A DNA stretch of 13,571 nt from Deltaproteobacteria bacterium (GTDB lineage Bacteria > Desulfobacterota > Desulfobaccia > Desulfobaccales > 0-14-0-80-60-11). Shown piece after piece: positions 13,490 through 13,571 of the stretch (its first letter is position 1; the number at the start of each line of letters is the position of its first letter). Location of the stretch: NCBI GenBank assembly GCA_016874945.1, contig VGSO01000036.1, positions 1 through 13,571 of the forward strand. Direction: 5' to 3'. Position numbers and translations under genes: made by a program. The notes under the pieces were generated by a model. That model saw only the letters and a program-made list of their open reading frames with translations, made no database searches and was not told the origin of the DNA.

Positions 13490-13571
13490 ATGAACCGACT
13501 TTTCATTGTCCCTTTGCTGTGGCTCTTGATAGCGGCCTTCCCGGCCTTTGCTGGAGAAAACCCCGTCAACC
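13490..13571 (+). CDS. Start of an exported protein, cut by the window end
   Basis: Twenty-seven codons are visible. MNRLFIVPLLWLLIAAFP is a typical Sec signal peptide with Arg at position 3 and a hydrophobic core, and AFA before Gly-Glu is a good signal peptidase I site. Nothing can be said of the mature protein. No Shine-Dalgarno precedes the ATG. Confidence 0.6.
   Translation, partial: MNRLFIVPLLWLLIAAFPAFAGENPVN

Overview
The window looks like a chromosomal segment of a GC-rich anaerobic bacterium, most likely a Desulfobacterota (Desulfobacca-like sulfate reducer). This rests on the NfnAB (SudBA-type) pair, the MoeA-PBP fusion, the HcpR-like operator and the dense palindromic intergenic repeats. 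It is an inference from gene style, not a taxonomic assignment.

Left third (1-4781): a leftward-transcribed secreted-protein region bracketed by a 40-bp inverted repeat (1-40 and 4742-4781, 39 of 40 bases matching). It holds two tandem, nearly identical genes for small exported proteins of unknown function (328-1005 and 1184-1867). Each has its own promoter and its own look-alike intrinsic terminator. A third terminator of the same style (1941-1972) sits 41 nt beyond a short coding-like tail (2014-2121). A large exported multi-repeat protein with a Gly-Pro-Lys-Pro tract follows (2177-4471). The flanks carry a possible MITE-like element and REP-type palindromes.

Middle (4782-9377): a 770-bp intergenic region ends in a CRP/FNR-type (HcpR-like) palindrome. 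This precedes nfnA-nfnB, the electron-bifurcating NADH-dependent ferredoxin:NADP+ oxidoreductase. A stack of three long GC-rich hairpins separates nfnB from a stand-alone hydantoinase B/oxoprolinase-family gene. That gene appears to be transcribed leaderless from an extended -10 promoter.

Right third (9378-13571): a clearly AT-richer island encodes a putative N4-cytosine DNA methyltransferase and an adjacent PD-(D/E)xK endonuclease resembling the XcyI/Cfr9I (CCCGGG) family, i.e. a type II restriction-modification system. It lies between the hyuB-like gene and a moeA-PBP fusion gene for molybdenum cofactor synthesis. After two more palindromic elements, the window ends in the signal peptide of another exported protein. 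The metabolic genes are plausible core redox/cofactor functions. The restriction system and the duplicated exported proteins are the accessory part. I found no CRISPR array, rRNA, tRNA or recognisable transposase.
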